NCBI RefSeq assembly: GCF_905171765.1
Contig: NC_053397.1
Coordinates: forward strand, 3,490,946 to 3,554,945
Source: Bufo bufo
Taxonomy: Eukaryota; Chordata; Amphibia; Anura; Bufonidae
Direction: 5' to 3'
Length of the DNA: 64,000 nucleotides
Positions 51,375 to 62,800 of the stretch are shown here, piece after piece. The notes under the pieces are model-generated. The model was not told the DNA's origin, made no database searches, and saw nothing but the letters and a program-made list of their open reading frames with translations. Numbering within the stretch: position 1 is the stretch's first letter; the number at the start of each line of letters is the position of its first letter. Both the position numbers and the translations under genes were made by a program.

Positions 51375-52057
51375 CCAAGCAATTTTATTCATCCTCGCTT
51401 TCCAAGAGCCATAACTTCTAGATTTTTCCATCTATGTAGCCATACGGGCGCTTGTTTTATGCGGGACAAGTGATAGTTGTTAATGGCGCCATTTTGGGGT
51501 ACACACAGCTAAAGGGTTACTAACATCTTGGAGATTGGTGGCATATCGCTAGGATGTGACCCCAATGTCTGATGGATGCGGGTCCCTGACCTATCTTTAG
51601 TACGGAGCCCGCAAAGTGCTATTTTTTGTGGCAACTAAGCAAAAAGCAGCAATTCTGGCATTTCTTTTTTTTACGGCGTTCATTGTACAGGATAATTCAC
51701 TCACGGACACCGCGATACCAAACATGTGGAGATTTTATTTTTGCTATTTTTTCCATTGAAAAGATTTTTTAAGTGTAAAAAAAGCATACTTTTTAATTGG
51801 AATTTTTTTAAAATAAATGTTTTTTTTTTTTAAATTTAACCCAGCCTTCCTACATTGACATGGCCCCCCCTTTGGTCTCATTTGTGGGGTGCCGATGGGA
51901 GACAGAGGCCGCTCCCTCTGTAACTGCTTACATGAGGCGGACACCATTGCCCGCGGCATGTAAGGGGTTAAAAAGCCTGGATCAGTTAAAGGGGACATTT
52001 ATGGCATAATGATAGGATATGACATAAATGTTCAATAGGTGCGGGTCCAACCTAAAG
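51375..52057. repeat. Anuran-type interspersed repeats (fragmentary)
   Basis: The stretch near 51430-51500 (CCATACGGGCGCTTGTTTTA, TGCGGGACAAGTGATAGTTG, then GGCGCCATTTTGGGGTACA) is of a type I associate with dispersed repeats in many frog genomes. So are GATGGATGCGGGTCCCTGAC near 51571 and the AATAGGTGCGGGTCC stretch near 52034. T- and A-rich runs follow at 51660-51840. I cannot name the family or its ends, and no protein-coding remnant was seen. Confidence 0.45.
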
Positions 52058-52345
52058 ACATGCGCCCTGGTGCTGTTAACCCATATAATCAACCAAGTAC
52101 CCAGACATGCGTACATGTAGGACCCGACCACAAGAGCAGACTAAGTCTAGTGACATGCGCCCTAGAGCCGACAACCCACATCATCAACCAAGTAACTAGA
52201 CATCTGTACATGCAGGACAAGTCCGGAGACATGCGCCCTCAAGTTGATATATAATCAACTAAGTACCTGGACATGCGTACATGCAGGACTCGACCATAAA
52301 GATTAGACCAAGTCCGCTGACATGCGCAGATGCGGAAGCCGAGTA
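52055..52345. repeat. Degenerate 75-95-bp tandem repeat
   Basis: GACATGCGCCCT recurs at about 52057, 52152 and 52228, alternating with GACATGCGTACATG or GACATCTGTACATG and with ATCAACCAAGTA-type pieces. There are roughly three to four diverged copies. This is much older looking than the large arrays of the window. Confidence 0.65.
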
Positions 52346-54390
52346 TGGAACTGTCGATAACAAAGTCCTGCGACATGCGCAGTGAAACGGACCAGAGGGG
52401 GAAAACGACAAAGTCCACAAGACATGCGCGGCGCAGATGAATGACGAGATGAGGTGAATACCAATCGGAAAGCGAGATCTATGTGGGCGGTAACACTATG
52501 GGGACACACCCTATCAATGCCCAGGATGAGGATGGAGAGTAATCCCACTGGCTAGCCTCCAAATGATGACATCATCAACAGAGGTTTTATAACCAGCCGA
52601 GCTAAGACACGCTCACACTCTGGCCTAACCCCTGAAGACGGGGGGCAGCGTGGATCTCACGTTTTAATACAGCACCACTCTGCAACCAATATACTTAGGG
52701 GACAAGTGATACATAGTGCCGATACTAGACTGGCAGCGCGCAGCCAGAAAGGCAACAATGTATCATCCTAGATAGTGGATCACTAATAGGAAGACCAGTT
52801 TAAATACTGGCAATTTTAATAGATATCCTAGTAGTTTATTATAAGTATTACCAATTAAAGGTTACGTTTTAGGAAATAGGAGGTGTAGGATAATAGGTGT
52901 AAGGCAGTCGGAGGGACAGTAATAGATTGGTTTATTTAATAAAACACCACATCCTAACACTATAAGGGAAAATTTAGGCAACAGGTCCAACCTAACTCTC
53001 AATAATGGGGCCCCCAAGTGAATGGACAGCAAGCCACATATGTGCGACCACTCCTGCATTCACTGCTATGAGACTCCCAAAAATAACTGAGCGCCGGATC
53101 CCATGGCGGTGGATGGAAAGGATGCCATGCATGAGAGGCGGCCTATTTGAAGGGGTATCAACTTTTACATCTGTGAGGGTCCTAAGCCCCATGGAGTCCC
53201 CCTTAAAGGAATGGAGCTTGTGGTCGGAGATGGGCATGACCAGTCATTTGTACGGGAGTTCGGTAGAGAGCCGACTACAGGGATGCGCACAACTATACCG
53301 CATGAGAATACATCACGTATGAAGATGGCGGAGGCCTCAGCTTTGTGCAAAATACTAAAAAAGAGGGCAGAGGAAATAGCAGGAAAACGAGTAGGATGGG
53401 GAGCCCCTGCCTCCAGCAGCACGTAACACAAAGCAACGCTTCCCTGTGGCCACAAGATGGCAGCATGAGCACATGGCTCGGCAATGACAGCGGACTGAGG
53501 GCATCGTCCTGCTGACGCCCGCAGCGGCCTTGTTCCTAAAACCTCTATCTTATCAGCTGTAAGCCAGGATTCCTACAAAGTAACATGCAGGAAACGTCCA
53601 GGAGCCACTGGTCACTAATAGCCATTGTCACAGATCACTTGGCCCCATCATCAGATTGCATTCAGTCAATTAGTACATGGGATCCATGAATGGACTATTC
53701 AGGCTTATTCGTCATCGTCCGTCATCACCCCCTGACACACTAATGTCTCCTTTGCCCCTGCTGAGCGCCTTCCATTCTCCCACTTCTCTGGACTTGTTCA
53801 TCTCTATCACATCAATCTTGCTCCGATCACCCTGCGCCCTCCCGATAATCCACAGGGCCCCTCATCAGTCAATGTCGGACGTCTTCTGCCCATGTCCACC
53901 TGCTGAGGAACAGCCTGGTCTTCTTCCATTCTTCCTCTGATATCTCCACTCTTCTCACCTGCCCTCTCTTCATTCAGAGCATCCTGAAGTCTATCCTGCA
54001 GGAGTAGGGGGGACAGGAACATGGGGGGTACGCTGGGGAGACAGCAGCCATTGCATCGCATACAGGACCCAGGCTGAGGCACTATTTTAGGGGACACTGT
54101 GGCGTTCACTGGGGGCACCTTCTGTTTCTTGCAGCTTTAGTCCTGACCCGGTGGAGGGGTCTGCCCGTCCTGCTGTGGTAACTCATCCAGAATATTTGTC
54201 TTCCATCTGTTCCCCTTCTCACGTCCACCTGCCGGTCCGGTTCACCCTCCAGATCATGGTCCATGGCTGTTTGCCTCTTCCATGACTTGTGGTGACAGTA
54301 TGTGGGGAACCAGGACATGGTGTCTTCATCTGGGGACACATCTGCGCCCCAGGATTCTGGTACAGTCTGTCACACCGAACGCACACTATA
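52346..54390. other. Intergenic region, no gene recognised
   Basis: About 2 kb of mostly unique-looking sequence. The part near 53000-53330 (GTGAATGGACAGCAAGCCAC, CACTCCTGCATTCACTGCTATGAGA in two parts) resembles a dispersed frog repeat I have seen, but I cannot name it. Open frames of up to about 105 codons on both strands contain no domain I recognise. No exon with convincing splice sites was found. Confidence 0.45.
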
Positions 54391-54392
54391 TA

Positions 54393-55971
54393 CACTGCTC
54401 AAAAAAATAAAGGGAACACTTAAACAACACAATGTAACTCCAAGTCAATCGCACTTCTGTGACATCAAACTGTCCACTTAGGAAGCAACACTGAGTGACA
54501 ATCAATTTCACATGCTGTTGTGCAAATGGGATAGACAACAGGTGGAAATTATAGGCACTTAGCAAGACCCCCCCAATAAAGGAGTGGTTCTGCAGGTGGT
54601 GACCACAGACCACTTCGCAGTTCCTATGCTTCCTGGCTGATGTTTTGGTCACTTTTGAATGCTGGCGGTGCTTTCACTCTAGTGGTAGCATGAGACGGAG
54701 TCTACAACCCACACAAGTGGCTCAGGTAGTGCAGCTTATCCAGGATGGCACATCAATGCGAGCTGTGGCAAGAAGGTTTGCTGTGTCTGTCAGCGTAGTG
54801 TCCAGAGCATGGAGGCGCTACCAGGAGACAGGCCAGTACATCAGGAGACGTGGAGGAGGCCGTAGGAGGGCAACCACCCAGCAGCAGGACCGCTACCTCC
54901 GCCTTTGTGTAAGGAGGAACAGGAGGAGCACTGCCAGAGCCCAGCAAAATGACCTCCAGCAGGCCACAAATGTGCATGTGTCTGCTCAAACGGTCAGAAA
55001 CAGACTCCATGAGGGTGATATGAGGGCCCGACGTCCACAGGTGGGGGTTGTGCTTACAGCCCAACACCGTGCAGGACGTTTGGCATTTGCCAGAGAACAC
55101 CAAGATTGGCAAATTCACCACTGGCGCCCTGTGCTCTTCACAGATGAAAGCAGGTTCACACCGAGCACATGTGACAGACGTGACAGAGTCTGGAGACGCC
55201 GTGGAGAACGTTCTGCTGCCTGCAACATCCTCCAGCATGACCGGTTTGGCATTGGGTCAGTAATGGTGTGGGGTGGCATTTCTTTGGAGGGCCGCACAGC
55301 CCTCCATGTGCTCGCCAGAGGTAGCCTGACTGCCATTAGGTGCCGAGATGAGATCCTCAGACCCCTTGTGAGACCATATGCTGGTGCAGTTGGCCCTGGG
55401 TTCCTCCTAATGCAAGACAATGCTAGACCTCATGTGGCTGGAGTGTGTCAGCAGTTCCTGCAAGACGAAGGCATTGATGCTATGGACTGGCCCGCCTGTT
55501 CCCCAGACCTGAATCCAATTGAGCACATCTGGGACATCATGTCTCGCTCTATCCACCAACGTCACGTTGCACCACAGACTGTCCAGGAGTTGGCAGATGC
55601 TTTAGTCCAGGTCTGGGAGGAGATCCCTCAGGAGACCGTCCGCCACCTCATCAGGAGCATGCACAGGCGTTGTAGGGAGGTCATACAGGCACGTGGAGGC
55701 CACACACACTACTGAGCCTCATTTTGACTTGTTTTAAGGACATTACATCAAAGTTGGATCAGCCTGTAGTGTGTTTTTCCACTTTAATTTTGTGTGACTC
55801 CAAATCCAGACCTCCATGGGTTAAAAAATTTGATTTCCATTTTTTTTTTTTGTGTGATTTTGTTGTCAGCACATTCAACTATGTAAAGAACAAAGTATTT
55901 CAGAAGAATATTTAATTAATTCAGATCTAGGATGTGTTATTTTTGTGTTCCCTTTATTTTTTTGAGCAGTG
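54393..55971 (+). mobile_element. Complete Tc1-like (DD34E) transposon
   Basis: This 1579-bp element has perfect inverted terminal repeats of 27 bp, beginning CACTGCTCAAAAAAATAAAG, and TA on both sides (54391-54392 and 55972-55973). It encodes one uninterrupted transposase on the + strand. Identical ends plus an open frame suggest recent insertion. A short TA microsatellite follows the right end, so the insertion may have used a TA-rich target. Confidence 0.95.
54690..55715 (+). CDS. Tc1-like DD34E transposase, intact
   Basis: This is a cut-and-paste DDE transposase of the Tc1 group. I chose the ATG at 54690 ([20 protein letters not shown]) because Tc1 transposases start just before the first helix-turn-helix. 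An in-frame ATG at 54645 would add 15 residues. The protein is 341 residues, the usual Tc1 length. Residues about 8-50 form the first helix-turn-helix. A basic GGGRRR linker lies at 55-60 and a second DNA-binding helix set ([18 protein letters not shown]) near 99-116. The catalytic triad is Asp152 (LFTDESRF), Asp243 (MQDNARPH) and Glu278 ([12 protein letters not shown]), with 34 residues between the last two. No stop or frameshift is seen. Whether it is active is untested. Confidence 0.95.
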   Translation: MRRSLQPTQVAQVVQLIQDGTSMRAVARRFAVSVSVVSRAWRRYQETGQYIRRRGGGRRRATTQQQDRYLRLCVRRNRRSTARAQQNDLQQATNVHVSAQTVRNRLHEGDMRARRPQVGVVLTAQHRAGRLAFAREHQDWQIHHWRPVLFTDESRFTPSTCDRRDRVWRRRGERSAACNILQHDRFGIGSVMVWGGISLEGRTALHVLARGSLTAIRCRDEILRPLVRPYAGAVGPGFLLMQDNARPHVAGVCQQFLQDEGIDAMDWPACSPDLNPIEHIWDIMSRSIHQRHVAPQTVQELADALVQVWEEIPQETVRHLIRSMHRRCREVIQARGGHTHY

Positions 55972-55973
55972 TA

Positions 55974-56930
55974 TATATATATATCAGATCTGCACTCATC
56001 CCCAGGAAGCCCCATCAGTTGTAAACTTTCCACATTCTCTTTCAGAGCTCCCTCCATCTCAATTCACATTAACCAGGTAGGGTTATTAGGACACCTGCGG
56101 ACCCGGCAAATCCTACATGACTCCCATCGGCCGAATGTCAATGTGCCCCAGTCAGTACTGGAGATGTATCCGCTCCTCTCTTCACCTATCACGAATGTGC
56201 CGAGACATACGGACGTTCCTGCGACAGGTGGCAGGAGATCGGTGAGACTGGCAACACGTGGTTTGATCTGACATGTTTTCCCTTGGATCAGATGACGTCT
56301 GTGTTGCTTCTGGTAATAGCCTCACCTTCTATCCCCAGGTTTGGCTATTAGGGTCATTTAACCTTCTCTATTTATTGCTGTCTCTCCCACTATGCTGTGC
56401 GGTGTATAGCTTCTGTTGGAGCTGTGGTTAGATGGTGTTTGGTTCTCGGCTGAGTCCCTGGTGCTACCAAAGCTTCATTGAAGATAAGTGTTTCCTTTCC
56501 CTTTTGTATTTAGTTTATATATATATGTGAGTGTTGCCTTTCCCTGTTGTTTGTCATTAGGCCTGAGGGAGACTCCTGTTTGTCCTTCCCTTCAGGGGAA
56601 CAGGTAGACTCAGTCCTGACATTAGTTCCAGGGTCCTATAGGGTGAGACAGGATTCTAGGTATCGGGTGTATGGACTTGCCTACCTTTGGGTCCTGTTCA
56701 TACTGGCAGTCTTTCAGGACTGGAGTGAGGTTTTCTATAGAAGGTGTCCATCTTCCTTCCCTAGTCTCCAGGCCTTATTCCGGTATCCCCTTTCCCTCCT
56801 ATGCTAGGTGTAGTGTTTTCCTCCCACACACGAGCGTGACATCACCTTGTGCTTCTCCAGTGATGAGACTAGTATAGAATAATCCCCTCATCCCTCCCTA
56901 TATGTCTGCCCCTCTTCAGGTGTCATTCTC
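55974..56930. other. Intergenic region, possible old retroelement fragment
   Basis: It begins with a short TA microsatellite. The stretch about 56340-56830 (for example GGCCTGAGGGAGACTCCTGT, CAGGGGAACAGGTAGACTC, GGTCCTATAGGGTGAGACAG) resembles sequence I associate with dispersed long-terminal-repeat DNA in frogs. I cannot find paired ends or coding remnants, so this is a weak suggestion. Confidence 0.3.
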
Positions 56931-56934
56931 ATGG

Positions 56935-58625
56935 TGTCTCCCCCTCTATATCATATATTTCCCTCTTTATCATGTCTCCTCTATATAGCATGCCCCCCCC
57001 CCCCCTCTATATCATATCACTGCCTCCATGTTCTCCCTAAATATCATGCTCCCCCTCCGTGTGTCCCCGATATCATGCCTCTTCCTCCATGTCTCCCCCT
57101 CTATATTATGTCTCTCGCTCCGTGTGTCCCTAAATATCATGCCTCTTCCTCCATGTCTCCCCCTCTATATCACGTCTCTCGCTCGGTGGGTCCTCCTCAG
57201 TGGGTCCCCCTCTGTATCATGCCTCTTCCTCCATGTCTCCCCCTCTATATCACGTCTCTCGCTCGGTGGGTCCTCCTCAGTGGGTCCCCCTCTGTATCAT
57301 GCCTCCCCCTTCATGTCTCCCCCTCTATATTATGTCTCTCGCTCCGTGTGTGTCCCTCTGTATCATGCCTCCCCCTCAGTGTGTCCCCCTCTATATCATG
57401 CCTCCCCCTTCATGTCTCCCCCTCTATATTATGTCTCTCGTTCCGTGTGTCCCTCTGTATCATGCCTCCTTCTTGTCTCCCCCTCTATATTATGTCTCTC
57501 GCTTCGTGTGTCCCCCTCTATATCATGCCTCCCCTCCTTGTGTCCCCCCTATATCATGCCTCCACCTCTATATTATGTCTCTCGCTTCGTGCCTCCCCCT
57601 CCTTGTGTCCCCCTCTATATCATGCCTCCCCCTCCTTGTGTCCCCCTCTATATCATGCCTCCCCCTCCATGTGTCCCCCTCTATATCATGCCTCACCCTC
57701 CTTGTCTCCCCCTCTATATTATGTCTCTCGCTTCGTGCCTCCCCCTCCTTGTGCCCCCCTCTATATCATGCCTCCCCCTCCTTGTGTCCCCCTCTATATC
57801 ATGCCTCCCCCTCCATGTGTCCCCCTCTATATCATGCCTCCCCCTTCATGTCTCCCCCTCTATATTATGTCTCTCGTTCCGTGTGTCCCTCTGTATCATG
57901 CCTCCTTCTTGTCTCCCCCTCTATATTATGTCTCTCGCTTCGTGTGTACCCCTCTATATCATGCCTCCCCCTCCTTGTGTCCCCCTTTATATCATGCCTC
58001 CCCCTCCTTGTGTCCCCCTCTATATCATGCCTCCCCTCCTTGTGTCCCCCCTATATCATGCCTCCACCTCTATATTATGTCTCTCGCTTCGTGCCTCCCC
58101 CTCCTTGTGTCCCCCTCTATATCATGCCTCCCCCTCCATGTGTCCCCCTCTATATCAATGCTCCCCCTCCTTGTGTCCCCCTCTATATCATGCCTCCCCC
58201 TCCATGTGTCCCCCTCTATATCATGCGTCCCCCTCCTTGTCTCCCCCTCTATATTATGTCTCTCGCTTCGTGCCTCCCCCTCCTTGTGCCCCCCTCTATA
58301 TCATGTCTCCCCCTCCGTGTGTCCCCCTCTATATTATGTCTCTCGCTCCGTGTATCCCCCTCTATATCATGCCTCCCCCTCCTTGTGTCCCCCTCTATAT
58401 CATGCCTCCCCCTCCATGTGTCCCCCTCTATATCATGCCTCCCCCTCCTTGTCTCCCCCTCTATATTATGTCTCTCGCTTCGTGCCTCCCCCTCCTTGTG
58501 TCCCCCTCTATATCATGCCTCCCCCTCCTTGTCTCCCCCTCTATATTATGTCTCTCGCTTCGTGCCTCCCCCTCCTTGTGCCCCCCTCTATATCATGCCT
58601 CCCCCTCCGTGTGTCTCCCGATTAC
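56935..58625. repeat. ~33-bp C/T-rich minisatellite
   Basis: The unit is TGTCCCCCTCTATATCATGC followed by CTCCCCCTCCT(T), about 33 bp with 31-36-bp variants and alternating ATTATGTCTCTCGCTTCGTG modules. The + strand is almost pure pyrimidine outside the TATAT core. All three + frames stay open for 491-565 codons (CPPLYHASPSL, CVPLYIMPPPP and VSPSISCLPLL repeats) because the C/T-rich sequence lacks stop triplets. The array is bordered at the left by a poly-C run (56993-57004). Confidence 0.93.
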
Positions 58626-59884
58626 TGATTTCGCCCCCCATGCTATGTTCTCTTCGCTCTCCTCCTCCTGATTGATGTGACATTTATCACTTGCAGACAT
58701 ACAGACCTGGAAGTTCTGTGGTTTCTTCTGGAAGATGAAAGTCAGTGGCAGATGCTCCCTGTGCCCCCACAGGCACAGCGCCGAGTATTAGCTGGATCCT
58801 CTCCTTTACCTCCTGGCGACATAGAGAGAAATGCTGTTCATCTGGAACCTTCTACTAACAGTCCTAGTGCCGGATTAGTAGACAATCACCCTGCGATCCG
58901 GCATCTTTAGGGTTTGAAGGCTGCGTGGAGTGTGGGAGCATCTGACACACACAGCACCGTACTGGGATATATCATTAGGCCTGGAAGACAAGATGAAGGA
59001 GCAGATCCCATGACCTATGACCCCACTACACGACGTATGCAGACACATGCACAGCTGTATACAGGGCGGCAGGGTATGCTCTGGCTCTATATACTACATA
59101 CGTGAGGCTGCATTTCGTGGCCCTGCAGCTCCTTGTGCTGTTCACACTGATCTTTTCTTGCGCCGCTGATTGTTTGGGTGTTTGCTGATCCTTTGTTATT
59201 CCTCATATAAAGGATCCGGACTGGATTATGGAAAAAAATAAATGCGTCCTCATAAAAAGCGTCTGCATGGGGGCTTCATATGAAAGTCTCTGCCGCAGAA
59301 GACAACGCAGAACTTTGTAACGCTCCACGGGGAAGCTCGCGGCTTGTGAATGGGGCTGAATAATTGGCGACCAAATCGCAGTTGTCTCAGTCACAGGAGC
59401 GGCGGCAAATGTTTAATTATGATGTCAAGGAAAACAGAGGGAGAAATAAAAGCATCAAAGTGCAAAGAAAAGGGGGAAACAGCATCCGGGGCGCTCATTA
59501 TGGGCTACGGGCTGACAAGACGCACACAATGCAGAACGACAACAACCACGGGGGAGGGGGCCACAAAGTTTTCATACATTAAATAGTAAGTATGAAGGGC
59601 GACAATTGTGAACATCAATCAGGAGACAGAACCCCGGACGCTGCATGAATGATAACAACCAGGACAGCAAATAAGATAGTCACAAGCTCAGCACCTGAAT
59701 GGACTGGATCTACCGGGATGTAGGTCCCTAAAATATTTTAACCCTTGGCATACGCAGAGTTCACTGCGCCTGGCTCGTGTAGTGCGATGGATAAGAAACG
59801 GATCATCAACATCTACGCTGCGTCTGATTACTGATCTGAGCCCAACGTTCTGCGACTGGGAACACAGGAGGAGGAGGACGCCAT
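58626..59884. other. Intergenic spacer, nothing recognised
   Basis: About 1.26 kb without tandem repeats. A 77-codon + frame (58677-58910) follows a CACTTGCAG acceptor-like sequence but has no recognised protein similarity and no matching donor. I see no RNA gene or transposon end. Confidence 0.5.
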
Positions 59885-62800
59885 GTTATCTCTACAGAAG
59901 GTGACATCACCGCCCTCCAGATATAAGGTATATTATACAGGAGGTGACATCACCGCTCTCCAGATATCAGTTATATTATACAGGAGGTGACATCACCGCT
60001 CTCCAGATATCAGTTATATTATACAGGAAGTGACATCACCGCTCTCCAGATATCAGGTATATTATACAGGAGGTGACATCACCGCCCTCCAGATATAAGG
60101 TATATTATACAGGAGGTGACATCACCGCTCTCCAGATATCAGTTATATTATACAGGAGGTGACATCACCGCCCTCCAGATATCAGTTATATTATACAGGA
60201 GGTGACATCACCGCTCTCCAGATATCAGTTATATTATGCAGGAGGTGACATCACCGCTCTCCAGATATCAGTTATATTATACAGGAGGTGACATCACCGC
60301 TCTCCAGATATCAGTTATCTCTACAGAAGGTGACATCACCGCTCTCCAGATATCAGGTATATTATACAGGAGGTGACATCACCGCCCTCCAGATATAAGG
60401 TATATTATACAGGAGGTGACATCACCGCTCTCCAGATATCAGTTATATTATACAGGAGGTGACATCACCGCCCTCCAGATATCAGTTATATTATGCAGGA
60501 GGTGACATCACCGCTCTCCAGATATCAGTTATATCATACAGGAGGTGACATCACCGCTCTCCAGATATCAGTTATATTATACAGGAAGTGACATCACCGC
60601 TCTCCAGATATCAGTTATATTATACAGGAGGTGACATCACCGCTCTCCAGATATCAGTTATATTATACAGGAGGTGACATCACTGCTCTCCAGATATCAG
60701 TTATATTATACAGGAGGTGACATCACCGCTCTCCAGATATCAGTTATATTATGCAGGAGGTGACATCACCGCCCTCCAGATATAAGGTATATTATACAGG
60801 AGGTGACATCACAGCCCTCCAGATATCAGTTATATTATACAGGAGGTGACATCACTGCTCTCCAGATATCAGTTATCTCTACAGAAGGTGACATCACCGC
60901 TCTCCAGATATCAGTTATATTATACAGGAGGTGACATCACAGCCCTCCAGATATCAGTTATCTCTACAGAAGGTGACATCACCGCTCTCCAGATATCAGT
61001 TATATTATACAGGAGGTGACATCACTGCTCTCCAGATATCAGTTATATTATACAGGAGGTGACATCACCGCTCTCCAGATATCAGTTATATTATACAGTA
61101 GGTGACATCACCGCCCTCCAGATATCAGTTATATTATACAGGAGGTGACATCACCGCTCTCCAGATATCAGTTATATTATACAGGAGGTGACATCACCGC
61201 TCTCCGGATATCAGTTATATTATACAGGAGGTGACATCACCGCCCTCCAGATATCAGTTATATTATACAGGAGGTGACATCACCGCTCTCCAGATATATG
61301 TTATATTATACAGGAGGTGACATCACCGCTCTCCAGATATAAGGTATATTATACAGGAGGTGACATCACCGCTCTCCAGATATCAGTTATATTATACAGG
61401 AGGTGACATCACCGCCCTCCAGATATCAGTTATATTATACAGGAGGTGACATCACCGCTCTCCAGATATCAGTTATCTCTACAGAAGGTGACATCACCGC
61501 CCTCCAGATATCAGTTATATTATGCAGGAGGTGACATCACCGCTCTCCAGATATAAGGTATATTATACAGGAGGTGACATCACCGCTCTCCAGATATCAG
61601 TTATATTATACAGGAGGTGACATCACCGCTCTCCAGATATCAGTTATATTATACAGGAAGTGACATCACCGCTCTCCAGATATCAGTTATATTATACAGG
61701 AAGTGACATCACCGCTCTCCAGATATCAGTTATATTATACAGGAGGTGACATCACCGCCCTCCAGATATCAGTTATATTATACAGGAGGTGACATCACCG
61801 CTCTCCAGATATCAGTTATATTATACAGGAGGTGACATCACCGCTCTCCAGATATCAGTTATATTATACAGGAGGTGACATCACCGCTCTCCAGATATCA
61901 GTTATATTATACAGGAGGTGACATCACCGCTCTCCAGATATCAGTTATATTGTACAGGAGGTGACATCACCGGTCTCCAGATATCAGTTATATTATACAG
62001 GAGGTGACATCACCGCCCTCCAGATATAAGGTATATTATACAGGAGGTGACATCACCGCTCTCCAGATATCAGTTATATTATACAGGAGGTGACATCACC
62101 GCTCTCCAGATATCAGTTATATTATACAGGAGGTGACATCACCGCTCTCCAGATATCAGTTATATTATACAGGAGGTGACATCACCGCCCTCCAGATATC
62201 AGTTATATTATACAGGAGGTGACATCACCGCTCTCCAGATATCAGTTATATTATACAGGAGGTGACATCACCGCTCTGCAGATATCAGTTATATTATACA
62301 GGAGGTGACATCACCGCTCTGCAGATATCAGTTATATTATACAGGAGGTGACATCACCGCTCTCCAGATATCAGTTATATTATACAGGAGGTGACATCAC
62401 CGCTCTCCAGATATCAGTTATATTATACAGGAGGTGACATCACCGCCCTCCAGATATCAGTTATATTATACAGGAGGTGACATCACCGCTCTCCAGATAT
62501 CAGTTATATTATACAGGAGGTGACATCACCGCTCTCCAGATATCAGTTATCTCTACAGAAGGTGACATCACCGCCCTCCAGATATAAGGTATATTATACA
62601 GGAGGTGACATCACCGCTCTCCAGATATCAGTTATCTCTACAGAAGGTGACATCACCGCTCTGCAGATATCAGTTATATTATACAGGAAGTGACATCACC
62701 GCTCTCCAGATATCAGTTATATTACACAGGAGGTGACATCACCGCTCTCCAGATATCAGTTATATTATACAGGAAGTGACATCATCGCTCTCCAGATATC

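Noticed and set aside
56931..58628. Proline-rich 491-565-codon frames as a collagen- or extensin-like gene
   Set aside because: All three frames of the strand are open at once, which points to stop-poor C/T-rich repeat DNA and not to coding selection.
58677..58910. Possible exon after an AG acceptor-like site
   Set aside because: No donor, no neighbouring exon and no recognisable protein. It could not be supported.
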